Shown one piece after another: positions 17,929-28,131 of a stretch of 64,000 nt of DNA (position 1 is its first letter; each line of letters starts with the position of its first letter). This stretch comes from Prevotella merdae (GTDB taxonomy: Bacteria; Bacteroidota; Bacteroidia; Bacteroidales; Bacteroidaceae): the NCBI RefSeq assembly GCF_900290275.1, contig NZ_LT985326.1, forward strand, positions 297,113 through 361,112, read 5' to 3'. The notes under the pieces are model-generated. The model did not search any database, was not told the DNA's origin, and saw nothing but the letters and a program-made list of their open reading frames with translations. Made by a program: the position numbers and the translations under genes.

Positions 17929-19668
17929 TTATTTCTTATCTATGCCTAACTTGTTAAGACCAGGACCACCACCTGCTGTATAGCCCTGACTTTCTCCAGT
18001 ACTCTCAGGAGATATCCAGAAAGCATAAAGGTCACCATCTGTAAGATAGAATTTTACCTTTATCTTCTGTCCCTTTAGCGACGACAATGTTTTGCCACTT
18101 GTCCATTCTACCTTTGCCTTGCAGTTGTCACCCTTAACAACCTTGCAATCAGCTTTTGAGAAACCACTAACTACATTGCCGTTTGCATCAAGTATCTCAA
18201 CACGCAACTCGCCATCAACCTTAGCATTAACAAAGAAGTTCTCACCTGTAAAGCGAATGCCTACGGTTGTTAGCTCACCAGTGCCTGACATAGATGCAAA
18301 TCCGTCACGACGAAGAATGGCCAATCCTGTTGATGTTATCTCATTAGTTCCCTCAAGACGACGACCACTTAAATAGAAATAAAGTTTGTCGCCAACTATA
18401 AGTGGAGCACCAACTACAGACTGTAAGTTGCCATTATTCCAGTCTGAACGATTGTCACTGACAGCCATAAACGGATTCATATCGTCACGCTGCCAACTAT
18501 AACCATCACGACTGTAACCAACCATAATTTGGTTGCGCTTAATCACGTTGTCTTTTGAGCAAACATCATTCTCAGGTCCCTGCCAAACACTAAAGAAACC
18601 AAGCATAATACTTTCGTATGCGATAGCATCAAGATTATATATACCTGGAGCACCATCGTTATTGTTATACTTAGGATGCTTCTGTTCATTAGGCCATGGA
18701 CCAAACCAGAATTTGCTTAGTTCTGCCTTGGCATTTTGGTTGCCATTAGCAGGGTCGCTATTCTCATAGTAGTCACGGGCACGCACAGTATACGGGTCAC
18801 TTGCATTAACACGTACATTATGACGCATACTCCATGTCCAAACATCACGGAATGGGTTTTTATAAACTGTAGAACGATCGGTTACAGATTGCGATGGAGT
18901 ATTATTGTCGCGCCATTGTATACCGTTGGCAGATGTCTTGTATATATACTTCCATTTGCCAGCTCCACCAGCCACTTGGAACATCTTATAACGCTTTGAA
19001 GCATTTGTCTCCTGCTTGTCAATCCATACCGTAGAAGCATCACGCTGAAGACCTTTGTCCACAATATTTGTGCCCGATACAATTGAAAGCGATGGCTTAG
19101 TCCAAGATATGCCGTCAGTTGACTCTGCATAACATGTTATTCCTCCCGAGTTGGTAGAATAACTTCCGCCACCAGCCATATACCACATCTTATATTTCTG
19201 GTCTTGTTCATCATACCATACACCGTCACTAAATGGGGCAGCAAATGCTGCGCCCTTAGTACCGGTCTTCTCCCAATCCTTATCTGGTGAGAGAATTGGA
19301 TTACCCGAATAATATTCTGGATAATGAAACTTACGACTCAGTGTTGTGGTTTCAATAAGGAAATTGTCGACAAATAGTTGTCTACCAACTGCAATATTGA
19401 CAGTTGTGGGGCGTGTTGACAGATAGAATGGCGACATTCCCTTACGTATATCAGATGTAGCAGAACGCAATATTGGCCATTGTGCCGGCAACTTAATACC
19501 ATTGTATATTGTTCCCACTAAATCATCTGGTGTTGTAGGTTCGTCTGGTTCTGGATTTGGAGTTGGTGGAACAACTGGCTCTTCGCCACCAGACGGACTA
19601 TCTGAACCACAACCTGTTAGAGAACAAGCTGCGATGATAGCTACAGAATATAAAAACTTATGTCGCAT
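17929..19668 (-). CDS. Propeller lipoprotein, putative glycoside hydrolase (paralogue 2)
   Basis: From the Met at 19668 (579 residues) there is a lipobox at Cys20 (ACSLTGC) and then a Pro/Glu-rich linker (about 24-42). Next come RQLFVDNFLIE, found also in paralogue 3, and the propeller blades DGVWYDE, KMWYMAGG, CYAESTDGISWTKP, TSANGIQWRD and YSRDGYSWQRDD. VWQGPEND and KLYFYLSGR precede a C-terminal beta domain ending GYTAGGGPGLNKLGIDKK. As a lipoprotein it is probably the cell-surface member of the paralogue set. A longer frame to 19710 exists but overlaps the neighbouring stop. Activity is not known. Confidence 0.75.
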   Translation of the reverse strand: MRHKFLYSVAIIAACSLTGCGSDSPSGGEEPVVPPTPNPEPDEPTTPDDLVGTIYNGIKLPAQWPILRSATSDIRKGMSPFYLSTRPTTVNIAVGRQLFVDNFLIETTTLSRKFHYPEYYSGNPILSPDKDWEKTGTKGAAFAAPFSDGVWYDEQDQKYKMWYMAGGGSYSTNSGGITCYAESTDGISWTKPSLSIVSGTNIVDKGLQRDASTVWIDKQETNASKRYKMFQVAGGAGKWKYIYKTSANGIQWRDNNTPSQSVTDRSTVYKNPFRDVWTWSMRHNVRVNASDPYTVRARDYYENSDPANGNQNAKAELSKFWFGPWPNEQKHPKYNNNDGAPGIYNLDAIAYESIMLGFFSVWQGPENDVCSKDNVIKRNQIMVGYSRDGYSWQRDDMNPFMAVSDNRSDWNNGNLQSVVGAPLIVGDKLYFYLSGRRLEGTNEITSTGLAILRRDGFASMSGTGELTTVGIRFTGENFFVNAKVDGELRVEILDANGNVVSGFSKADCKVVKGDNCKAKVEWTSGKTLSSLKGQKIKVKFYLTDGDLYAFWISPESTGESQGYTAGGGPGLNKLGIDKK

Positions 19669-19694
19669 AATAATCTTCTTTAATAAATTAATTA

Positions 19695-21371
19695 TTACTT
19701 CTGTGGGCAATCAACTCCGCTTGCGCTAAGTCCTGGACCACCACCGGCAGTAAAGCCACGGCTTTCTCCTGACTTCCAAGGAGATATCCAGAAGGCATAG
19801 AGGTCGCCTTGTGTAAGATAGAACTTTGCACGAATTGTACGTCCTGCAAGTTCTGTAAGGTCCTGCTTACCCTTCCATGTTATCTGCTGCTTGGTCTTGT
19901 CTGCACCACGCATTACCACACAGTCACGTTTGGTGAAACCAGGTATTGGCTTGCCATCAGCATCAAGCAACTCAACTTTAAGCTGTGCACCCTTTGCCTT
20001 TACATCTGCATTAACAAAGAAGTACTTGCCATCGAAAGAGAGTTTCTCTGTTGTAAGGTAGCCTTCCTTCTTATCTGCATGCATTGAAACAAAACCATCG
20101 CGACGCAAGATAGCAAGACCTGTAGAAGTATAACTATCCCACATTATTTTATTAAGACGTCTGCCTGAGCTGTAGAAGTAAAGCGAATCACCAACAATAA
20201 GCGGTGTACCATTGATTGACTGCATATTACCCCAGTTCCAAGCACCCTCAGTCTCATTGACATCCATAAATGGTTGGTGAGTAGGACGGGCAAAGTGGAA
20301 ACCGTCACGGCTATAACCAAGCGATACAACATTACGTTTCTGTATACCGTCGCGCTTGCAGATGTTGTTCTCAGGTCCGCACCATGCGGCATACTGGCCA
20401 ATCATGATGCTCTCGTAAGCAATGGCATCGAAGTTGTAGATACCAGGTTCTACCTCTGGATACTTAGGATGACGCAATTCTTTGTCGTCAGGAGCAAACC
20501 AATAGTGAAGATTTCGGTCAGCTGCATCCTTGCGTACGCGGTGTGTAAGGCTTACCAATAGCTCTGGATCTTCGTTCTCTGCGTATGCTCTTGAGCGTGA
20601 TGATACTGGTGTTGACCAACGCAAACTCAATGCCCAACGATTAGTAAACGGATTATAGAACGCTGTTGAACGGTCATATACATCACCTGACTGTGCTACG
20701 CCACGGCTCCACTTACGACCATCTGCAGAATATTTAAGTATAATCTGCCAACGTTTGTCTGTAGGACGACGCTGAATATTAAACAATTTCCAACGACGTG
20801 CAGGATTCTTCTCTGTGCGGTCGAGCCATATAGTAGCAGCATCACGGTCACATGTGTCAACAATATTTGTACCTGGTACAATGTCGAGATTTACCTTCTT
20901 CCAATTCTTACCATCCTTTGACTCGGCATAGCAAGTATAGAATGTTTGATTACTCTGCTTATGCATTGTGCCCGCTCCTGCAAGATACCACATTTTAAAT
21001 ATGCCTTCTTTCTCGTCATACCATATACCGTCACTAAACGGAGCTGCGTATGGTGCACCTTCTGTTGTATTCTCCCACTTCTCTGTAGGTTCCAACACAG
21101 GGTTGCCTTTATAGAAGTTAGGAGTATGATATACACTGCGCAAATTGGTAGAGCTAATTAAGAACGAGTCTACAAACAGCTGACGACCATTATTGATAGG
21201 CAATACTGCTGGCTTATTCTGCAAGTAAGGTACTGGCATCTCATGACGTTCAGTTGGCTCTTGATACTGCGGTGGCCATACCTTTGGCAATGTTATGCCA
21301 TTATTCAATGTCTGTGCTGTCGCCATAGAGGCGACAGCGCAGAACATGATGGTTGATAAAACATTTCTCAT
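19695..21371 (-). CDS. Secreted propeller protein, putative glycoside hydrolase (paralogue 3)
   Basis: A 558-residue protein with a signal peptide (cleavage near ATAQ, residue 20), then GRQLFVDSFLIS (about 62-73) and propeller blades DGIWYDEKE, KMWYLAGAG, CYAESKDGKNWKK, YSADGRKWSRG and YSRDGFHFARP. AWCGPENN and SLYFYSSGR lead to the same C-terminal beta domain, ending GFTAGGGPGLSASGVDCPQK. It is closely related to the genes at 11097 and 17929, probably by duplication. It follows susD by 10 bp. It is a candidate enzyme of the locus; GH32-like annotation is common for such proteins but the family is not certain. Confidence 0.75.
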   Translation of the reverse strand: MRNVLSTIMFCAVASMATAQTLNNGITLPKVWPPQYQEPTERHEMPVPYLQNKPAVLPINNGRQLFVDSFLISSTNLRSVYHTPNFYKGNPVLEPTEKWENTTEGAPYAAPFSDGIWYDEKEGIFKMWYLAGAGTMHKQSNQTFYTCYAESKDGKNWKKVNLDIVPGTNIVDTCDRDAATIWLDRTEKNPARRWKLFNIQRRPTDKRWQIILKYSADGRKWSRGVAQSGDVYDRSTAFYNPFTNRWALSLRWSTPVSSRSRAYAENEDPELLVSLTHRVRKDAADRNLHYWFAPDDKELRHPKYPEVEPGIYNFDAIAYESIMIGQYAAWCGPENNICKRDGIQKRNVVSLGYSRDGFHFARPTHQPFMDVNETEGAWNWGNMQSINGTPLIVGDSLYFYSSGRRLNKIMWDSYTSTGLAILRRDGFVSMHADKKEGYLTTEKLSFDGKYFFVNADVKAKGAQLKVELLDADGKPIPGFTKRDCVVMRGADKTKQQITWKGKQDLTELAGRTIRAKFYLTQGDLYAFWISPWKSGESRGFTAGGGPGLSASGVDCPQK

Positions 21372-21381
21372 GATTACTTAT

Positions 21382-23133
21382 TTAGTATCCTGGGTTGTTT
21401 GTTGTGATATACGGGTTAGAATTCATCTCGTTGATAGGAATTGGCAACCACTCATGCTTGTTGCTAACAAATCCCTTGAAATCAGATGCAGAGACAAACT
21501 TCTTGAATGATGAATCCTCTGCTGCTAACTGCTGGAAGCGTGATGAAAGTTCACCCCAACGCAACAAGTCGTAGAAGCGATGTCCCTCGAATGATAGTTC
21601 AAGAACGCGCTCATGTTTAACATCCTCAAGAGTTACTTGCGAAAGATCTGCCATATTAGCACGCTCACGTACCTTATTAACAGCCTGAGCAGGTGTTAAG
21701 GTTCCCTGTGTTGCGCCATTGAGTACAGCCTCAGCATAAAGCAGATATATATCAGCAAGACGAATATATCGCCAATTAACACCGTTTGCACGTGGCTGGT
21801 TGTAAACCATCTCTTTTGTACCACCACCTACACCATTGAGTTTAGGCGTACCATCAGCATTGGTAAGCATAGGCAAAGAATAGTCAAGACCCTTCTTGAT
21901 ACCAGCCTTAAACGAATGTGCCAAAGTATTGGCTACAGTTTGGAAGCCTTCAGCAGAGGCTGTAGCTGGATAGAGTTGTTCCCAATGGAAACCACCAGGA
22001 CCTTCAAGACGCTGCTTGTTACCTTCAGCATCTGTATGTAGTTTAATCTCAGGCTTGAGGTCGTCAAACATCAATGTAGAGAACATACGAATGTCTGTGC
22101 ATCCATCCTTATCTATAGAGTTGACAAATTCGTTATACAACCAGTTATTGGCAACACCCTCATAACCTACACCTGCACCAGGCAGCATAAGACCACGAGA
22201 GTCGAAGGCAAGACCAGATGTTGCAAGACCTGGGTTAAATCCAGTATTATTAACATCACCAAGGAACTGAATCTCAAGGATGGATTCTGGGTTGGCATCA
22301 TTCTCATGAGCTACATCAAAGTTCCAAGAGTAGTCAGGAGCCAATTCATATGTTCCCAACTTACCATCAAGAATCTCACCAAACTCAGTAGCAGCCTCGT
22401 TATAATATGTCTTGGTACTTGTACCATAGTGGCTTTCAATACCGGTACGATACATATAGCAGATACCCTGCAAAGCAGCAGCAGCAGCTTTTGTTACACG
22501 TCCCAGATTATTGCCAGTCCAATATCCCTTAACTGGCAGCAACTCCTTTGCATGCTTAAGATCATCTTGTATAAAGTCCCATACTGCCTCTGGGTCCTCT
22601 GGCTTACGAACATAATCCTCAGAACCGCGTGGCATCTGACGTATAGGAGATACCTGACGGAAGTTAACCAACAGATAGTAGTGAGCAAATGCACGCCAGA
22701 AGTAAGCCTCGCCCATATATGCATTGAGCAACTGAGTATTGCCAGAGAAGTCTACCTTTGAAGCTTCTTCAATGATATACGATGCCTGTGAAGCAGTGGT
22801 GTACATAAGTGTGTAAGGTTGCTCAATTGTATAGTAGCTCGAGTTGAGGTCTTCTCCAAACATACCTGGCTTACCATAATCAGAGTTTGAGTTACCTTCA
22901 TCGCCACGTATTAACTGGGTCTTTGAACCTGAAGCTCCGAGACAACGCTGTGTAGAAATGTATCCGTACATTGTCATCACAGCATCATTCACACCTTCTG
23001 GTGTTGAAAAGTATGTCTTCATACTAGGCTGATTAGGATTTGTAGCCAAATCGTCGAAGACGCTATCACAACTCTGAAGTGTCAAGCCACCGGCAAGCAA
23101 CAGTGTTGCAAATATTCTATAATTGATTTTCAT
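21382..23133 (-). CDS. RagB/SusD family nutrient uptake lipoprotein
   Basis: The surface glycan-binding lid of a SusC/SusD transporter. The lipobox ends at Cys22 (LTLQSC). The SusD pattern is clear: the TPR-rich N-terminal half with GEAYFWRAFAHYYLLVNF, and the C-terminal VRERANM and HERVLELSFEGHRFYDLLRWGE blocks. The end SNPYITTNNPGY is typical. It is 583 residues long, normal for the family. It pairs with the susC gene 14 bp upstream. The ligand is probably the glycan whose sialic acid is used by the catabolic genes earlier in the operon. Confidence 0.93.
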   Translation of the reverse strand: MKINYRIFATLLLAGGLTLQSCDSVFDDLATNPNQPSMKTYFSTPEGVNDAVMTMYGYISTQRCLGASGSKTQLIRGDEGNSNSDYGKPGMFGEDLNSSYYTIEQPYTLMYTTASQASYIIEEASKVDFSGNTQLLNAYMGEAYFWRAFAHYYLLVNFRQVSPIRQMPRGSEDYVRKPEDPEAVWDFIQDDLKHAKELLPVKGYWTGNNLGRVTKAAAAALQGICYMYRTGIESHYGTSTKTYYNEAATEFGEILDGKLGTYELAPDYSWNFDVAHENDANPESILEIQFLGDVNNTGFNPGLATSGLAFDSRGLMLPGAGVGYEGVANNWLYNEFVNSIDKDGCTDIRMFSTLMFDDLKPEIKLHTDAEGNKQRLEGPGGFHWEQLYPATASAEGFQTVANTLAHSFKAGIKKGLDYSLPMLTNADGTPKLNGVGGGTKEMVYNQPRANGVNWRYIRLADIYLLYAEAVLNGATQGTLTPAQAVNKVRERANMADLSQVTLEDVKHERVLELSFEGHRFYDLLRWGELSSRFQQLAAEDSSFKKFVSASDFKGFVSNKHEWLPIPINEMNSNPYITTNNPGY

Positions 23134-23147
23134 AATGAATTTAATGT

Positions 23148-26100
23148 TTAGAATGAGACATTGAAACCTAATGTGTAGGTACGGGCATTTGGATATGACT
23201 TGCTGTCTATACCACGAGAGAACAGTGCATTAGAACTTACCTCAGGATCATAGCCAGAGTAGTTGGTTATAGTAAACAGATTCTGTACACCGCCATAAAC
23301 GCGCAGACGTGACAAACCTAACTTGCTGATAATCTTCTCTGGGAATGTATAACCCAACTGAAGATTCTTACAACGCAAGTACGAACCATCCTCAATATAG
23401 AACTCACTTGGTAGAGAGTTGCCACCATTTGTATTCTGAGTCTTCATTACAGGTATACCAGTATTGTGGTTTGTCGGACTCCAAGCATTCAATACATCTG
23501 TTACACAGTTGTTTGAGTAGTCGAAATAGTATGTATACTTCATCTGGTTAAAGATGTCGTTGCCCTGAACACCCTGCAAGAACAATGTAAGGTCGAAGTT
23601 CTTGTATGATGCATTGACGTTCAAACCATATGAGAAGTCAGGAATTGGATTGCCAAGTATAACCTTATCATCTGCATTTATAATACCATTCTTGTCGGTA
23701 TCCTTGAACATGAAGTTTCCGTCTGCATCAAATCCGTCAATCTTATATCCATAGAACGAACCGATTGGATAACCTGGCATAGTAATAGATGGCGAATCAT
23801 TGAAGAAGCTCGACATAGCTCCTGAAGTGATAGGCTGTACATTGTCACCAAGAGCAAGTACCTTGTTGCTTAGTGTAGAAACATTCAATGAAGCGTCAAT
23901 TGAGAAGTCACGTGTTAGCTGCTTGCGGTAGCCTAACATAAACTCCCAACCCTTATTCTCTACAGATGCTGTATTGACGTAAGGCTTCTCACGTGATGAG
24001 TTGATCTCAAATACCTGACCACTTGAGAGGTTAAGGTCTATCTGTGCCAACAAGTCTACATTCTTCTTATAGAAATACTCTACCTGGAATGTAAGCGCGT
24101 TGTCAAAGAATCCCAACTCAAGACCAATGTCTGTTGTCTTAGCAGTTTCCCACTTCAAATTCTTTGACTTAAGATAAGCAGCACGACCACTGGTAAAACG
24201 CTTACCATTGAGAGTATAAGCTATAGGACCGTATGCAATATCGTCAAAGTTGTATGGATCAAGGAAGTTAGAACCAAGCTCACCATAGCTGGCACGCAAC
24301 TTAAGTTTGCTTATGGTCTGCTTCGGAAACCAAGACTCTTCTTGTACATTCCAACCTACAGATACAGAAGGGAAGTAACCTACACGACAATCCTTTGCAA
24401 ACTTAGACGACTCGTCACGACGAATACTTGCAGATAGCAAATATCTATTCTTGTAGTCGTAGTTCAATCTACCAAAGAATGACAACAGGGCTGCATTCTC
24501 ATCGCCTGCAGAAATCTTACCATCAATACTTTGGAAACCTGTGATCTCTGTACCACCTATGTCATTGATGGTTGAAATACCCATCGAACGATAGTACTCA
24601 CGCATCCAGCTTGTACCAACAAGAGCATCTATACTGTGACCTCCAAATGTCTTGTTGTAAGACAAAAGGTTATCGATAGTATAAGTGAATGTTTCACCAC
24701 GTGACTCTGATATACTGTTGCGAGTATTACCGAAGTCTACATCTGGCGTTCCATCTGCATTCCACTTTGTATTATAAGTAGGAGTATGTGTATAAGAGTG
24801 TGCATTACTCCAGTTTGCACTGAATGTAGCCTTATACTTCAAACCATCCCAAAGGTCAAGTTGAGCATTAATTGCACCGATAACATCAGTTGTACGATTG
24901 TAACGATCTGTATATTTCAGCGGAGCAAGCTTGTTCACAGCCTTACCGTCCTCAGGATTGATATAGTAATCAGGACCGCCTGATACAAGTCGTCCTTGTG
25001 CATCATGTATTGGCAATGTAGGCAATGAGATATTGAAAGGAGTTGTTGGTGTCTTATCACGATGTGACAGCGACAGGTTCTCAGACAATGAGAATATACC
25101 TTTCTTGTATGAAGAATTGACACGGAAATTGTAGCGCTTATAACCAGAATAAATTGTCATACCCTTCTGATCAAGATAGCCAACACTTGTAGAGAATGTT
25201 GAATTCTCACCACCACCAGAAATAGAAGCATTAAGATTCCACATTGGAGCAAACTGCAACCACTGGTCAGCCCAATCGGTATCTACATTTGGGTTTGTAG
25301 GATTGTCGTTCTCTGGAGCATGTGCAAGACCAGAGTTATCTGCTACCATATTGGCAAACTCACGCCATTGTGCCGCATTAAGGAAGTCAGGTACATTGGT
25401 TGGAGTCTGGGCTGCAAACGAACCATCAATTTCAACTAATGGCTTTCCCTTTTTACCACGCTTAGTGGTAATAATAACTACACCGTTAGCAGCACGCGAA
25501 CCATAGATAGCAGCAGCGGCACCATCCTTAAGAATTTCTATCGACTCAATATCGTTAGGATTAAGGGTGGTAAGACCATTGTTACTGAAAGCTCCGTCAA
25601 TAACATAAAGAGGTTCTGTGGCACCAAAAGAAGCAGCACCACGGATAACGATGTTAACATCAGCACCAGCAACACCTGCCTGCTGAATAATGTCAACACC
25701 TGGAGTGCGTCCCTGAAGAGTAGACGCAACATTGGATGAAGTCTGTTTAACAATATCCTTACTTGACACTGAAGCCACCGAACCTGTAAGGCTCGACTTC
25801 TTCTGAACACCATAACCTACAACAACGAGCTCTTCTAGCGAATGTGAATCGCTTTGCATCGTTACATTAAGGGGTTGTCCATTCCATTTAACTTCGGTAG
25901 GCTCAAAACCAAGGTAAGTAATGACAAGCACATCACCCTTGTTTACTTTGTCAAGAGCAAAGTCGCCATCAATACCTGTCACTGTGCCAGTCTTGGTACC
26001 TTTTACCATAACTGATGCACCAATGAGTGGTTCACCAGTTGAATCTTTAACTATACCCTTACATGCGCCAGCCTGTTGTGCCTGTACATGTACGGACTGA

Positions 26101-26187
26101 TTTGTGGCTGCTCCTGCTATTTGAGGATTTAGTACCCCCCCCAATTGCAAGCAGAGCAAAACTAATTGACTTAAAGTTAGTTGCCAT
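23148..26187 (-). CDS. SusC/RagA family TonB-dependent transporter, frame broken by a G8 tract
   Basis: An outer-membrane glycan importer of about 1012 residues. A carboxypeptidase-D-like domain (GEPLIGASVMVKGTKTG) precedes the TonB-box-like ELVVVGYG and the plug (YVIDGAFSNNG, IYGSRAANGVV). The barrel ends in YTLGFNVSF. The natural start is the ATG at 26187, which encodes MATNFKSISFALLAIG, the first half of a signal peptide. A tract of eight G (26142-26135 on the minus strand) then shifts the frame, so translation stops at 26059. With seven G it would continue GGVLNPQIAGAATNQS into the long frame and give a complete signal peptide. The long frame as written can only start at 26159, without a plausible signal. 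It may be phase variation or a sequencing error. Confidence 0.88.
26135..26142 (-). repeat. G8 homopolymer in the susC signal peptide
   Basis: Eight C on the plus strand (G on the coding strand). It sits at codons 16-18 counted from the ATG at 26187, exactly where the signal-peptide frame and the SusC frame part. Loss of one base (or gain of two) joins them. Confidence 0.85.
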
Positions 26188-26222
26188 AAATTGATTGTTT
26201 ATTGTTAGTAATTGGTTTGTTA

Positions 26223-26669
26223 TTATATCTTTACTTTTACGATGAGCTTTCTCACCTTGCGGTTGCCTATAACAGGAGCATGTGGATCTTCTGGCCAAAC
26301 AATCATAAATTGTCCTGGATGAAGTTTGGCATATACCGAAGCAGGCTCTGCATATAGGGCGCAGTCGGCGTCCTCATCGTATGGCTTAGTAGGCAAGCCA
26401 GTATCAGCAAGGTCTTTCCAACCTATAGTTTCCTCGCCTTCCAACAACACGTGAATATCTATATACTTGCGGTGCATCTCAAGCACTTGCTTTTCTGCAG
26501 CAATACATTCGGGGTTGACATTATTTATGAACAAGTCGTCGCCCTGAAGTTCGATACGTCCGCATGGTGTGTTAAGTAAGTCGTGCGACTTTATGTAATC
26601 GAACGCCATCTTAAACAACGGATGAAGCGACTCTATACGCTCGCTGTGTTGTAGACTTGATATTATCAT
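26223..26669 (-). CDS. YhcH/YjgK/YiaL (EbgC) family protein, putative N-acetylneuraminate anomerase
   Basis: A 148-residue cupin-like protein that begins MIISSLQHSERIESLHPLF, the usual opening of the family. It holds the metal-site patterns EMHRKYIDIHVLLEGEE and the late HPGQFMIVWPEDPHAP. E. coli YhcH (NanQ) of this family speeds sialic-acid anomer interconversion, and here the gene stands beside a lyase, an epimerase and a transporter for sialic acid, which supports the same role. EbgC-type members belong to galactosidase operons; no such enzyme is here. Confidence 0.85.
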   Translation of the reverse strand: MIISSLQHSERIESLHPLFKMAFDYIKSHDLLNTPCGRIELQGDDLFINNVNPECIAAEKQVLEMHRKYIDIHVLLEGEETIGWKDLADTGLPTKPYDEDADCALYAEPASVYAKLHPGQFMIVWPEDPHAPVIGNRKVRKLIVKVKI

Positions 26670-26710
26670 TGTTAAACAATATTTGAAATTAATAAACCTA
26701 AATACGAACT

Positions 26711-27943
26711 CTAATCCATATTATCTGTCTTTGGACGCAAGGCGAACAGTTGCACTGCAAGAGCTACTGCCACTACTGCAGCAAGCACTGCAAAACCTAG
26801 TCCTAAGTCACCATTATCGCTCCATTGACCCAAAACATTTGTTATGGCAGCTCCAGCAAACACACCTACCATATTCATAATGCCATAAGCTGTTGCACGT
26901 TGGCGTGCTCCAACAAACTGGCAAAGAATAGGCATATTGTTGGCATCAAACATACCAAAACCTATACCGAACAACAATCCTGCACAGATAATACCTACCA
27001 CACTATGACCGAAGCCAAGCAGAAGAAGCGAAGGTATTGTAAGACCAAGACCTATAGCGCCAGTATATACACGTCCACGTATGTTGCGCTTTACCCAACG
27101 GTCACTCAATGTACCACCTAGTAACACACCAATGAACGATGATGCTGCAATTGTGATAGTTGCCATTGGTCCAGCTTGTGACATAGGCAAGTTAAGATTC
27201 TCTGCAAAGAGTGTTGGCAACCAGTTCTTTGTTGCCCATCCTGGCAAACTTGGAGCAGCGAAATAAAGCAAAATAACCCAGAAAGCCACATTGCTGAATA
27301 ACGATTTCATGCTTGCAAATACACTCATAGACTTTGGCTTGGTAGCCTTTACCGCTTCTGCAATTTCCTCACGTTGCTTATCACGAAGGAACACTGCTAG
27401 AATAATTGCATATACAATACCGATAATTCCAAACCAGTGGAATGTTGTATGCCATGAATATGCAGCTGCAAGTGTAGCACCAAAACCGCCGACTGCCTGT
27501 CCTATATACAAACCAGTCATATGTATGCCAACTGCAAGAGAGCGTGAACCACCAGTATGATAATCGGCTATAAGAGCCAAACCAGCTGGCAAGTAGAGTG
27601 CTTCGCTAATGCCCATAAGCGAACGCAACCAAAACACTTGGTCGAAAGTAGTAGCTAAGCCCATAAGGTAGGTTACAGATGACCATACCAAGAGACTGCC
27701 GACAATGAGCCATTTACGGCTAAGACGGTCGGCAATGATACCAGACACAGGACTCATCAAACCATATATCCAGAGGAAAACAGCCATAAGTCGACCAAAG
27801 TTTGTAGCCGACTGCAACTCCTGTATATCCATCTGCATGGCATCCTTCATTGTGCTGAGCATCTGGCGGTCCATGTAGTTGAGTAGAGCTACGCCTCCAA
27901 GAAGACCAACAACTACCCAGGGATAAATCTTTGAATTCTTCAT
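26711..27943 (-). CDS. MFS transporter, probable sialic acid importer
   Basis: A 410-residue protein with 12 predicted membrane helices. The motif YMDRQML in helix 1 is typical of the anion:cation symporter (ACS) branch that includes hexuronate and sialic-acid carriers. The cytoplasmic loop signature GIIADRLSRKWLI follows helix 2, with GGTLSDRWVKRNIRG in the second half. It lies between the epimerase and the YhcH gene in the same operon, so inner-membrane uptake of N-acetylneuraminate is the likely job. The substrate is inferred from context. Confidence 0.82.
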   Translation of the reverse strand: MKNSKIYPWVVVGLLGGVALLNYMDRQMLSTMKDAMQMDIQELQSATNFGRLMAVFLWIYGLMSPVSGIIADRLSRKWLIVGSLLVWSSVTYLMGLATTFDQVFWLRSLMGISEALYLPAGLALIADYHTGGSRSLAVGIHMTGLYIGQAVGGFGATLAAAYSWHTTFHWFGIIGIVYAIILAVFLRDKQREEIAEAVKATKPKSMSVFASMKSLFSNVAFWVILLYFAAPSLPGWATKNWLPTLFAENLNLPMSQAGPMATITIAASSFIGVLLGGTLSDRWVKRNIRGRVYTGAIGLGLTIPSLLLLGFGHSVVGIICAGLLFGIGFGMFDANNMPILCQFVGARQRATAYGIMNMVGVFAGAAITNVLGQWSDNGDLGLGFAVLAAVVAVALAVQLFALRPKTDNMD

Positions 27944-28020
27944 AAAAAGTTTAGGTGTTAATCTATTTAAGTTTGATATATATATAATGAATAAAGGATT
28001 GTAAGTTCTATAGTTTAGTA

Positions 28021-28089
28021 GTTAAGCCGTAACCATTAATGCCGTTGTAATGACAAATGTATCTTGGCACACATGGCATACGGCTTAAC
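28021..28089 (-). other. Large hairpin in the gap between epimerase and transporter genes
   Basis: GTTAAGCCGTA (28021-28031) pairs exactly with TACGGCTTAAC (28079-28089), and ATGCC/GGCAT can extend the stem. It fills much of the 188-bp gap upstream of the MFS gene. It may tune expression within the operon. A TACATTTG -7-like box lies inside at 28061-28054 (minus) without a -33 partner. Confidence 0.55.
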
Positions 28090-28131
28090 TTACCCATCTT
28101 AATTAACTTTTCCCTATAACCAAAATGAACC

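Noticed and set aside
11097..21371. DGxxW blades as GH33 sialidase Asp-boxes
   Set aside because: The residue between D and G of the Asp-box (SxDxGxxW) is absent and no FRIP motif is seen; the pattern fits GH32/43/130-like propellers.
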